From Vreelandella nanhaiensis (GTDB lineage Bacteria; Pseudomonadota; Gammaproteobacteria; Pseudomonadales; Halomonadaceae), in the NCBI RefSeq assembly GCF_003990185.1, contig NZ_RZHF01000008.1, positions 171,452 through 235,451 on the forward strand: a DNA stretch of 64,000 bases, written 5' to 3'. A program made the translations under genes and the position numbers. The notes under the pieces were generated by a model. The model saw only the letters and a list, made by a program, of their open reading frames with translations. It was not told the DNA's origin and ran no database searches. Within the stretch, counting starts at the first letter, position 1, and the number at the start of each line of letters is the position of its first letter. Shown here piece after piece: positions 16,605 to 24,919 of the stretch.

Positions 16605-18554
16605 TCAGGTGGCAACCAGCATGAAGCGGTCAAAGTATGCAGTGAGTTCATCGTGCGCATTAAGCGGCATAACGTTGGCGACATGCTGATCAGGGCGGAC
16701 AATTACTAGGCACCCCTGCTCTCGGTTAACACTACGCAAATCATAAATATCTTTCGCATTTTTTAGGTCTGAGCAGAATACTTTCTCATAGTCATGCAGA
16801 CCATACTTCCCCTTGTGCGGCCACAGAAATTTTGGGAAAGCATCCAGTGAAAGCTCGCGGAAGCCCTGCTGGCAAACAGCGCGAAGATCAAACACAGCAT
16901 CAATATCTTCATCTTTCGGCGTATGCTTACGTACTGGAGAGTCCGGCGACTCGTCGAGAAAACGGCATAGACGGCCAAGATCTGAGTCTGCCGCTGTGGG
17001 GTCGCCCGCACCAGCAAACGCAAACAATCGCCAACGGCCATCGGCTTCAATAGTGTGGCCCAGGTGCATAGGCTTAGCATCTGACAGGCGCACTACCGGC
17101 GCGGAGTGAAAGCGCATGCCCACTTCAAACCCTTTAGCTAAGTGCTGATGGATCGGTTCAGCGGAGATCAGTGAAGGGTAGTATTGAATTGCCGTGCCTG
17201 CAGTAAAGCGTCCTTGCTTAATGAAGTAATCTTGAAAATCTTTAGGATCCACGCCGTCGCCTTTATCTTCAGGTGAACCTTTGGGTGGGGCACTGAACAT
17301 CTTAGAAAACCTGCGATCAAAATCAATCAGTTCTTTTGCCACTGTCTGGCGCTCGGTGGTATAGGTATCCAAAATTGCTGGAGAGCTTTTGCCCTGTAAC
17401 ACCGCGGCCAGCTTCCAGCCTAAATTGAAGGTATCTCGCATGGAAACATTCATGCCCTGCCCCGCTTTTGGGCTATGCGTATGGCAGGCATCACCTGCTA
17501 TGAAGACGTGGGGGATACGGCTGCCAACTGCTTCGACGGGCACATCGTCAAACTTATCGCACAGGCGCTGGCCAATATCGTACACGGACCACCAAGCAAT
17601 TTCTTTCACATCCAACTTGTAGGGGTGGAGAATACGTTGCGCTGCCGCCACGAGTTGATCAGACGTGATATTCCGGCTCGAAACACGCTCATTCTCGCTG
17701 AGTTTATCCAACTCTATGTAAAAGCGCGTTAAGTAACCGCCTTCTCGCGGAATTACTAAAATATTGCCTTCGTTAGCAGAGTGAATAGTCGCCTTCATGC
17801 GAATATCGGGGAAATCCGTAACCGCTAGCACGTCCATCACACCCCAGGCTTGGTTCGCAGAATCACCGACTAGTGCGCGACCAAGTGACTGGCGCACTGC
17901 ACTACGCGCCCCATCGCAGCCGACCACGTAGCGGGCACGCACTGTTTCTGTCTCGCCTTGGTGTGCATCATCTATGCGCTCTAGCTTAACCGTTACCGGG
18001 TACGCTTCAGTGCCCAATGTGACCGCATCGGCCTGCGTGGTATCAATCTTCACATCGGCCACCCGGCGGGAGTAGTGTGGCTGCAGCTGGGTCGGTGAGT
18101 TACGCATCACTTCAAGAAAAAAGTCATGTACACGAGCTTGGTTGAGTACTGTGTGCGGGAATTCGGAAAGGCCGTCCTCGGTATCCTGTACGCGCCCATG
18201 ACGCACTATATTTTTAGGAGCTGTCTCATCCGGCTTCCAAAATACGGTCTCGTTGATCCAACACGCCTCGTTCATCACTTTGTCGACGAAACCAAAGGCG
18301 TTAAACATTTCCATGCTTCGGCAGGCGATGCCGTCGGCCTGACCAAGTTTGATGGGCCCGTCTTTCTGCTCAACGATACGTGTACGGATCTCAGGAAAGC
18401 GTGAAAGCTGAGCAGCAAGCGTTAAACCTGCTGGGCCGCAGCCGACGATAAGTACATCGACCTCTTGGGGTAATTGGTCTGAGTTTGCAATTGACTTGTT
18501 GGAGGCATAGCGCTTTGGGTCGCCTGTCTGAAAACCGTTGAGATGAAACTGCAT
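16605..18554 (-). CDS. mobA: 3-hydroxybenzoate 4-monooxygenase (FAD-dependent, MobA type)
   Basis: 649 residues of the phenol-hydroxylase-like class A flavoprotein monooxygenases. The start MQFHLNGFQTGDP and the segments VDVLIVGCGPAGLTLAAQLS (FAD motif), GQADGIACRSMEMFNAFGF, GRVQDTEDGLSEFPH, VVGCDGARSAVR and FIAGDACHTHSPKAGQGMN closely match remembered MobA of Comamonas testosteroni. The C-terminal thioredoxin-like domain of the phenol hydroxylase group follows (about 480-640). It hydroxylates 3-hydroxybenzoate with NADPH and O2 to protocatechuate. It is divergent from an ALDH/decarboxylase pair and precedes a MarR regulator. Family and likely reaction are strong; specificity for 3-hydroxybenzoate over a related hydroxyaryl acid is inferred. 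Confidence 0.9.
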   Translation of the reverse strand: MQFHLNGFQTGDPKRYASNKSIANSDQLPQEVDVLIVGCGPAGLTLAAQLSRFPEIRTRIVEQKDGPIKLGQADGIACRSMEMFNAFGFVDKVMNEACWINETVFWKPDETAPKNIVRHGRVQDTEDGLSEFPHTVLNQARVHDFFLEVMRNSPTQLQPHYSRRVADVKIDTTQADAVTLGTEAYPVTVKLERIDDAHQGETETVRARYVVGCDGARSAVRQSLGRALVGDSANQAWGVMDVLAVTDFPDIRMKATIHSANEGNILVIPREGGYLTRFYIELDKLSENERVSSRNITSDQLVAAAQRILHPYKLDVKEIAWWSVYDIGQRLCDKFDDVPVEAVGSRIPHVFIAGDACHTHSPKAGQGMNVSMRDTFNLGWKLAAVLQGKSSPAILDTYTTERQTVAKELIDFDRRFSKMFSAPPKGSPEDKGDGVDPKDFQDYFIKQGRFTAGTAIQYYPSLISAEPIHQHLAKGFEVGMRFHSAPVVRLSDAKPMHLGHTIEADGRWRLFAFAGAGDPTAADSDLGRLCRFLDESPDSPVRKHTPKDEDIDAVFDLRAVCQQGFRELSLDAFPKFLWPHKGKYGLHDYEKVFCSDLKNAKDIYDLRSVNREQGCLVIVRPDQHVANVMPLNAHDELTAYFDRFMLVAT

Positions 18555-18895
18555 GGCGATTCCTCATCATGAATATTTTATAATATTGATCAGCATTGTG
18601 ATCATCAGTGTTGTAACTGTGTGATGGGATTGCAATTATACTTTTTGATAATTGGCCGTCAGGCTAAGTACAAAATAAGAAAATGATTGTCGGTATGTCC
18701 GTCTGAGTACTTTTAATCTCTTATGATCATCTTTGTGCCCTCACGATACCCAAGAAATTTTTATAGCCCAAATGGTTAAAAAGAACCCACATATACCTAA
18801 TCAGCTATAGATGTCGCATCGTTTATATATTTGACCGATGGCTGCCGATGCCTGCATTACTGTTTACTTCTTGAGGTTCGAATAAGGAGAACAAA
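18555..18895. promoter_or_regulatory. Divergent promoter region between mobA and aldehyde dehydrogenase genes
   Basis: About 340 AT-rich bases. Next to mobA lie two nested symmetric elements (18572-18587 and 18587-18604). Toward the ALDH gene there is AAGGAGAACAAA directly before the ATG at 18896, a strong ribosome binding site. No coding relic was recognised. Confidence 0.6.
18572..18604. promoter_or_regulatory. Two adjacent palindromes upstream of mobA, candidate MarR operator
   Basis: AATATT-TTAT-AATATT (18572-18587) is immediately followed by TGATCA-GCATTG-TGATCA (18587-18604). Both are symmetric and begin 17 bases upstream of the mobA start codon, where a repressor would block transcription. 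MarR dimers bind 16-20 base AT-rich palindromes, so the protein at 15954-16463 is the natural candidate. Confidence 0.5.
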
Positions 18896-20353
18896 ATGGA
18901 ACGTGTCTGCGAAGCAGAGCGAATGCTGATCGGCGGTGAACTGGTTGAAAGCGTTACTGGCGAATGGTTAACATCTATAAACCCCGCAACGGAAGAGCCT
19001 ATCGGCCGTGTACCAGCAGGTTCGTCAGAAGATGTGGATCGAGCGGTACAAGCTGCAGAAAAAGCTTGGCCCGCCTGGGCGGCGTTAACACCGATGGAAC
19101 GGGCCGCAGCTATGAACCAATTCGCTGACGCTATTGCTGTCCGTGCGGATGAAATACTGCGAATCGAGGTCAGCGATACTGGAAACACGATTCGGCCAAT
19201 GCGAATGATCGACGTGCCAACCGCCGTGGAGAGTTTGCGCTACTACGCCGGACTTGGCCCAGATCTGCGGGGCGACACCATTCCGGCGACATCTCAGAAT
19301 CTACACCTGACGCTGCATGAACCCTATGGGGTAGTGGCGCGAATTGCACCTTTTAACCACCCGATCATGTTCGCCGTCGCACGAACCGCCGCGGCGCTGG
19401 CGGCAGGTAATGCCGTGATCGTAAAACCCCCTGAAACATCTCCACTATCGTCGATGGTACTCGCCGAGATCGCTCGCGATACCTTACCTCCGGGTGTGTT
19501 TAATATCATAACCGGTGAAGGTGCCGTTGTTGGGAACGCAATCGTTCGACATCCAGGGATCAAGCGGATCGCTTTCATCGGTTCGCCCGAAACCGGACGG
19601 GCTATCCAAAGATCGGCGGCCGAAGTCGGGGTCAAGCATATAACACTGGAACTGGGCGGCAAGAATCCGATGATCGTGTTCCCCGATTGCGACCCTGAAA
19701 AGATCGCTGACGCCGCCGTGTTTGGGATGAACTTTTCATGGCAGGGTCAATCCTGTGGTTCGCTCAGTCGTTTGCTAGTGCATAAAGATATCTACGATCA
19801 CGTACTTAACGCGGTGGTTGAGCGTGTCGCCGCGTTGCGCATTGGTGACCCCTTGAGTGACGCAACCGATGTGGGACCGGTCAATTCTGAACTGCACATG
19901 CAGCGTATCCTGGCTCATTGCGACAATGCCGATGCTGATGGCGCGCGTCGAATGCTAGGGGGCGCGCGTCCCGAAGGGAAACAGTTTCTTAAGGGGTTCT
20001 GGGTAGCGCCAACAGTCTACGCTGATGTGACACCCGACATGCGCTTATGGCAACAGGAAGTATTTGGGCCTGTTATGGCGATTGGACGCTGGAAAGACTT
20101 TGATGAAGCAGTAGCTATGGCTAATAGCACAGAATATGGCTTAACCGCTGCCGTTTGGACGCATGATATTAACGCAGCACTGAAGATGGCGAAGCAGATC
20201 CGGTCGGGGCATATATGGATCAACGGCTCGAGCATGCACTTCCTGGGAGTACCTTTTGGCGGGATGAAGTCAAGCGGTGTAGGCCGCGAGGAAGGTCGTG
20301 AAGAGCTGCTTAGCTACACCGAATCAAAAACCATTAACATCATGCTGTCTTGA
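18896..20353 (+). CDS. NAD(P)-dependent aldehyde dehydrogenase (aromatic/benzaldehyde dehydrogenase candidate)
   Basis: 485 residues, normal ALDH length. Marks are FNHPIMFAVARTAAALAAGN, VKPPETSP (cofactor Lys), FIGSPETGRAIQ, general base in LELGGKNP, and catalytic Cys in WQGQSCGSLSR. C-terminal PFGGMKSSGVGREEG is present. It starts the plus-strand transcript divergent from mobA, and the next gene, a benzoylformate-decarboxylase-like enzyme, begins 9 bases after it. A decarboxylase/ALDH pair next to a hydroxybenzoate monooxygenase suggests conversion of an aryl aldehyde (for example 3-hydroxybenzaldehyde) to the acid used by MobA. Substrate is inferred from context only. Confidence 0.88.
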   Translation: MERVCEAERMLIGGELVESVTGEWLTSINPATEEPIGRVPAGSSEDVDRAVQAAEKAWPAWAALTPMERAAAMNQFADAIAVRADEILRIEVSDTGNTIRPMRMIDVPTAVESLRYYAGLGPDLRGDTIPATSQNLHLTLHEPYGVVARIAPFNHPIMFAVARTAAALAAGNAVIVKPPETSPLSSMVLAEIARDTLPPGVFNIITGEGAVVGNAIVRHPGIKRIAFIGSPETGRAIQRSAAEVGVKHITLELGGKNPMIVFPDCDPEKIADAAVFGMNFSWQGQSCGSLSRLLVHKDIYDHVLNAVVERVAALRIGDPLSDATDVGPVNSELHMQRILAHCDNADADGARRMLGGARPEGKQFLKGFWVAPTVYADVTPDMRLWQQEVFGPVMAIGRWKDFDEAVAMANSTEYGLTAAVWTHDINAALKMAKQIRSGHIWINGSSMHFLGVPFGGMKSSGVGREEGREELLSYTESKTINIMLS

Positions 20354-20362
20354 GAGGAAATC

Positions 20363-22105
20363 ATGAGCCATAAGACCCAAAACAATGCCCCCTGCTGGGG
20401 CTCGGATGCGATCGCCAAAACATTAAATGAACTGGATCTTCGTTATATCGCTCTCAATCCCGGAGCGAGTTATCGAGGGCTTCACGATAGTTTAGTGAAC
20501 TTTACCCATAATGACCCTCAACTGTTGCTTTGCGTACATGAAGAGGCGGCGGTTGCCATTGCGCATGGCTATGCCAAAGTAACTGGGCGCGCCATGGGCG
20601 TTGCACTACATTCTAATGTAGGTTTGATGCATGGTTCTATGGGTATTTATAACGTATGGTGCGACCGGGTGCCAATGTTGATTCTTGGAGCTACAGGACC
20701 GGTTGATGCCACACATAGACGCTCCTGGATAGACTGGATCCATACCTCACAAGACCAAGGCTCACTGATTCGAGACTTTGTAAAGTGGGACGATCAACCT
20801 GGCGGTGTCACGGCCACTCTTCACGCGTTGGTCGAAGGGGTTTCTCGTGCGGGAACCGCGCCACGCGGCCCAGTATATATAAATATCGATTCAGCACTTC
20901 AAGAGAAGGCTCTAGATGCTCCGCTACCTGACATAGATATAGCCCGCCGAGGAGCCCCGAGGGCTGGCGCGCCCGCGCCCGACTTAGTAAAGGTAGCAGC
21001 TAAGCTGTTGTCAGATGCAGAAAAAGTTGTCGTTCTTATGGGCCGCATGTCGCGCTCTGCAACGGATTGGAAGCTGCGAATTGCGTTAATAGAGCGCCTG
21101 GGAGCGCAGGTAGTGACTGACTTTAAGACCGGCGCGACATTTCCCAGCGCTCATGTCGCGAATGTAGGACGCGCAGGTTACTTTCCAGACACTCAAGCTA
21201 AAACCGCCATCGCCGAAGCTGACGTTATAGTCAATTTCGACTGGCTGGACTTCGGAGGCACACTACGTTCAGTTTTTGGAGATCGACCGGTTCCAGCGAA
21301 AATCATCTCAGCGACGCTGGATGTTCATAACCATCGCGGCTGGGTGAAGGATGGAGGGGCTCCCGCTCCGGCCGATGTAGCCTTCCTTAATGAGCCTGAC
21401 CAAGTAGTAGCCGCGTTAGCAGAAGCACTAGAGGCAAGAGTTCCAGATCCAGTTCCTGTGCTCCCCATACCAGCAGAAATCGAGAACGGACCGATGACTC
21501 CGCAAGATATAGCGGCAATAGTGCGCAGCGCTCTTGGCAAACGCTCTGCATGCCTAATCCGCGCCCCGCTCAGTTGGACCGGTGAGGATTGGCCCGTGGA
21601 CAATCCTTATGGCTCGCTGGGCTATGATGGAGGAGGCGGCATAGGATCAGGCCCCGGTATGGCGGTGGGTGCAGCCTTAGCGCTACGTGACGAGAAATCT
21701 AAGCTCCTCGCGCTGGCAGTACTGGGCGATGGAGACTTTCTGATGAATGCTTCAGCAATTTGGACTGCGGTAAACCAGAGCATCCCCTTGCTGATTGTCG
21801 TCGTGAATAACCATTCATTCTACAACGATGAAGTACACCAGGAGTCGGTTGCTAGAGAGCGGAATCGCCCAGTCGAAAACAAGCATGTTGGCATCGTTAT
21901 GAACGGGCCAGATATTGATGTCAGTTCGATAGCTCAAGGCTTCGGGGCGGTAAGTTATGGTCTGTTAAGCTCACCTGATGAAGTGAAAAAAGCTATGATC
22001 GATGCTCTGGATGTGTTTGATAGCGGCGGTGTAGCGGTAGTTGAGATTGAGGCCGCTAAGGGGTACGCACCTTCGATGGAAAATGCGATGAGGTCGCCAG
22101 GCTAA
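20363..22105 (+). CDS. ThDP-dependent decarboxylase, benzoylformate decarboxylase-like
   Basis: 580 residues with the three domains of the POX/BFD family: N-terminal PYR domain, central domain and C-terminal PP domain. The ThDP-activating Glu is in CVHEEAAVAIAHGYAK (Glu60). The active-site His of benzoylformate decarboxylase (His70 in LHSAAG) is matched by LHSNVG (His83), the same distance from the Glu. The ThDP-Mg motif is GDGDFLMNASAIWTA followed by VVVNNHSFYND. The family converts 2-oxoacids to aldehydes and CO2, here presumably passed to the ALDH encoded 9 bases upstream. It overlaps the convergent LysR gene by 4 bases. Other ThDP carboligases cannot be excluded. Confidence 0.85.
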   Translation: MSHKTQNNAPCWGSDAIAKTLNELDLRYIALNPGASYRGLHDSLVNFTHNDPQLLLCVHEEAAVAIAHGYAKVTGRAMGVALHSNVGLMHGSMGIYNVWCDRVPMLILGATGPVDATHRRSWIDWIHTSQDQGSLIRDFVKWDDQPGGVTATLHALVEGVSRAGTAPRGPVYINIDSALQEKALDAPLPDIDIARRGAPRAGAPAPDLVKVAAKLLSDAEKVVVLMGRMSRSATDWKLRIALIERLGAQVVTDFKTGATFPSAHVANVGRAGYFPDTQAKTAIAEADVIVNFDWLDFGGTLRSVFGDRPVPAKIISATLDVHNHRGWVKDGGAPAPADVAFLNEPDQVVAALAEALEARVPDPVPVLPIPAEIENGPMTPQDIAAIVRSALGKRSACLIRAPLSWTGEDWPVDNPYGSLGYDGGGGIGSGPGMAVGAALALRDEKSKLLALAVLGDGDFLMNASAIWTAVNQSIPLLIVVVNNHSFYNDEVHQESVARERNRPVENKHVGIVMNGPDIDVSSIAQGFGAVSYGLLSSPDEVKKAMIDALDVFDSGGVAVVEIEAAKGYAPSMENAMRSPG

Positions 22106-23016
22106 TTGCTTAGCGCTTGGGTTATTTCATCCAGCATCATGGACTGGAATTTGGCCAATTTCTTGTTTTTCCTACGCACCAGATAAACCGGAACGCGTAA
22201 TTCCATACCTGATGTATCGAGCCTTCTTAGTAATCCCGAGGCAAGTTCGTCGTTGACCGAAGATTGGAACAAGAAGGCAACCCCTGCACCGGCGCGTACT
22301 GCCTGTTTAATTGCTTCGGCATGTCCAAATTCCATTACAATTTGGTTGCGCGACACGCCAAATTCCATCAACAAGTGCTCCTCGATCTCGCGACGAGGAG
22401 TGCGTAACTGAGCGGTGACGAAAGGCAGTTCGGCAAGCTCCTCAAGCGACACGCTTTTTTTCTTGGGCCCGGAATTGTTAGAAGCAACGAGGATTAACTG
22501 CTCATCCCGCACACGCTGCACCTCCAAACCTGCGATTTCATGACGTGGGTCTAGAATAGTAAAAGCAAAGTCGCATTCACCTTGCAACACCGCATCCGTC
22601 GCTAATATCGGGGTAGTTACTTGTACTGATATTTCCCCTTGGGGATAACGCTGCCTTATCGATGCGATAATACTAGGCAGAACGTAAGACCCCAGAGTCA
22701 TCGAAGCACCAACCTTAGCCTTCCCTGCCAGTCCACGCTGAGTATCAGCTATTTCACGTTCAAGCTCATTAGTGCGGATGACAACATCGTGAGCCCATTG
22801 ATAAACACGTTCCCCTTCTTCGGTTAATGCTATTCGACGTCCACTTCGTTCAGTGAGTGATACCCCTAATTTGTCCGCAAGCGATTTAAGATGTGCTGAG
22901 ACGACAGGCTGAGCAATGTTAAGGCGCTCTGCAGCACGAGAAATGCTTTTCAGCTCGGCGACCATGCAAAAGACCTCGAGCTTATGAATGGAGAGCTGGG
23001 AGACAAAGGACCGCAT
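22102..23016 (-). CDS. LysR-family transcriptional regulator
   Basis: 304 residues. The N-terminal helix-turn-helix (about 8-65) is LHKLEVFCMVAELKSISRAA-like with AERLNIAQPVVSAHLKSLAD. A two-lobed effector-binding domain follows (about 95-300). It is convergent with the decarboxylase gene (4-base overlap) and divergent from the class II aldolase/TAXI operon. It probably controls that operon and possibly the ALDH/decarboxylase pair. The effector is presumably an aromatic acid of this module; the sequence does not identify it. Confidence 0.92.
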   Translation of the reverse strand: MRSFVSQLSIHKLEVFCMVAELKSISRAAERLNIAQPVVSAHLKSLADKLGVSLTERSGRRIALTEEGERVYQWAHDVVIRTNELEREIADTQRGLAGKAKVGASMTLGSYVLPSIIASIRQRYPQGEISVQVTTPILATDAVLQGECDFAFTILDPRHEIAGLEVQRVRDEQLILVASNNSGPKKKSVSLEELAELPFVTAQLRTPRREIEEHLLMEFGVSRNQIVMEFGHAEAIKQAVRAGAGVAFLFQSSVNDELASGLLRRLDTSGMELRVPVYLVRRKNKKLAKFQSMMLDEITQALSN

Positions 23017-23023
23017 AGCAACC

Positions 23024-23041
23024 TATACCTTTAAGAGTATA
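23024..23041. promoter_or_regulatory. Candidate LysR box between LysR gene and aldolase operon
   Basis: TATAC-CTTTAAGA-GTATA is an interrupted palindrome containing a T-N11-A core, 8 bases upstream of the LysR start codon in the divergent intergenic region. The position suits autoregulation plus activation of the operon starting at 23135. Confidence 0.45.
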
Positions 23042-23134
23042 AAGAAGCATATAAATATATATTAGTTCACGTGACAATACACAACTAGTCTGAAGGAAGT
23101 CATTCCTAATCCCTTCCGGCGGAGTAGCCAACAG

Positions 23135-23881
23135 ATGTCTGAAAATATGAGCGTACGTTTCGAGAACGATATCCTTGAGACGACAATTACCAACCTAGTC
23201 ATTGCCAATCGCATTCTGGCTCGTGAAGACGTAATAGATGACTTTGGGCATGTGAGTGTACGAAACCCACTGAACCCTGATCGCTATTTCTTATCGCGCT
23301 CACGCAGTCCCGAGGTAGTAACCCGTGGCGATATCATGGAGTTTACGTTGGATGGCGAGTTGATCGGCAATGACCACCGTCGACCCTATGCAGAGCGACA
23401 TATTCATGGAGCAATTTACAAGGACCGCCCCGACGTAAACGCGGTCACGCATCATCATGCGCGCTCAATCCTGCCATTTACCATGAATGCCATTTCATTG
23501 CGTCCGATCTTTCATATGTCTGCCGTAATCGGCTCAAAAATAGAGACTTGGGACAGCCAAGACGAATTCGGCGATACCAATATGCTTGTAGATTCAATGG
23601 AGATGGGACACTCGCTTTCTAAGGTGCTTGGTGAAAGTCGTGTTGCTCTACTGCGTGGGCATGGGTGTGTCTGTGCTGCTGACAATCTCAAAGCGGTTTG
23701 CATGGTGTCTATAGCATTGAAGGATAATGCCAAGCTCATTCATGACACTTTACAGATTGGAAAACTGAGCTACCTGACCGACGGAGAGATAGAAAAGACC
23801 AGCGCCATGCTGCTAAGTCCTATGCCACTAGCACGTGCATGGGATTATTGGGTGGCACGTGCTGGATATAGTGGAATATAA
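23135..23881 (+). CDS. Class II aldolase/adducin-fold protein (aldolase or decarboxylase)
   Basis: 248 residues covering the whole Aldolase_II domain. Metal-binding residues are visible: the HxH pair in AVTHHHARS (about residues 108-111), a third His in LLRGHGCV, and an acidic residue in the YAERHIHGAIY region. Members split retro-aldol substrates or, in aromatic pathways, decarboxylate hydroxylated phthalates and ring-cleavage products (dihydroxyphthalate and HCOMODA-type decarboxylases). The gene is followed 77 bases later by a TAXI-TRAP transporter and sits between hydroxybenzoate and phthalate modules, which makes an aromatic carboxylate decarboxylase attractive. No direct evidence separates this from a sugar-phosphate type aldolase. 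Confidence 0.82.
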   Translation: MSENMSVRFENDILETTITNLVIANRILAREDVIDDFGHVSVRNPLNPDRYFLSRSRSPEVVTRGDIMEFTLDGELIGNDHRRPYAERHIHGAIYKDRPDVNAVTHHHARSILPFTMNAISLRPIFHMSAVIGSKIETWDSQDEFGDTNMLVDSMEMGHSLSKVLGESRVALLRGHGCVCAADNLKAVCMVSIALKDNAKLIHDTLQIGKLSYLTDGEIEKTSAMLLSPMPLARAWDYWVARAGYSGI

Positions 23882-23958
23882 GCAAGGAAACGATTGGCCC
23901 CAACAAAAACAAGCTATCCATCATCGATAACAAATAAAGTAAAAAACGGAGTTTCACC

Positions 23959-24915
23959 ATGAAAACAACAACGTTAGGTGCAATTTTCCTCGGCACCACA
24001 CTCTTTATGGCTAACGGTGCTAACGCACAGTCGCTTGGTATCGGCGCAGGAACTCAAGGCTCGCAAAACTATGCCGTCAATGCCGGTATGGCAAAGTTTC
24101 TGTCTGATGAAGCGGGTATAAATGTGCGGGTGCAGGCTTATGGCGGAACGGGACAGTCGATGCCAATGATTGATGCGGGGCGTTTAGACCTGCAATTGAT
24201 CCCAAGTCCTGATATTTCGGCAGCTGTTCAGGGGCAGGAACCATTCGAGGATAGGCCACTGGAAAACCTTCGAGTCGTTGCCTCGCTGAGCTCCTCAGCT
24301 TATGGCTTCATGGTGCGAGAAGATTCAGATTATTACAAAGTCTCCGACATTGAAGGCACGAGTATCACCTATGGTTACTCAGCTCAGCCGACCTTGAAAT
24401 TTCAGGTCGATGGAATTCTCGCTGCTGGGGGGCTGTCTATTGATGATATGGAAGCGCACATGGTTCCTTCTGTGCCAAATGGCGTCGATGATCTCATCGC
24501 GGGCAACGTAGATGTTGCTTTCTTCGCATTGCAGGGGGGTAAAACACGCGAGGCAGATGCTTCCGTAGGCATCCGTTGGCTTGCGGTCAACGATACACCC
24601 GAAGCCGAAGAAGCGATGCAGGAATTCGTATCCACCTCTTATATTAAGACGGTCGAACCGGGCATTGGCAGTGTAGGCGTGGATGAGCCTACACCAATGA
24701 TGGGTTATGACTACGTGCTAACGGCGGGAACACATGTTCCTGAAGAGACTATTTATGAAATTGTGAAATTATTACACGATAATCCTGAAAAAGTACGTGG
24801 AATTCTCAAAACCTTCGCGGAATTTGATCCTGAAAGCATGGCGCCTGAATTCAATGGGTTAAGCTATCACCCAGGTGCGGTTAGCTTTTATAACGAAGTC
24901 GGGATGATGGAGTAA
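23959..24915 (+). CDS. TRAP transporter solute receptor, TAXI family
   Basis: 318 residues. A signal peptide ends after NGANA (residue 23). The mature TAXI fold begins SLGIGAGTQGSQNYAVNAGMA, with VRVQAYGGTGQSMPMIDAGRLDLQ forming the ligand site and VDDLIAGNVDVAFFALQGG in the second lobe. TAXI proteins capture a substrate for fused DctQM permeases, and one is encoded 4 bases downstream. Within this module the ligand is probably an aromatic or dicarboxylic acid. The family is related to glutamate-binding proteins but few TAXI ligands are known. Confidence 0.9.
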   Translation: MKTTTLGAIFLGTTLFMANGANAQSLGIGAGTQGSQNYAVNAGMAKFLSDEAGINVRVQAYGGTGQSMPMIDAGRLDLQLIPSPDISAAVQGQEPFEDRPLENLRVVASLSSSAYGFMVREDSDYYKVSDIEGTSITYGYSAQPTLKFQVDGILAAGGLSIDDMEAHMVPSVPNGVDDLIAGNVDVAFFALQGGKTREADASVGIRWLAVNDTPEAEEAMQEFVSTSYIKTVEPGIGSVGVDEPTPMMGYDYVLTAGTHVPEETIYEIVKLLHDNPEKVRGILKTFAEFDPESMAPEFNGLSYHPGAVSFYNEVGMME

Positions 24916-24919
24916 CGTC

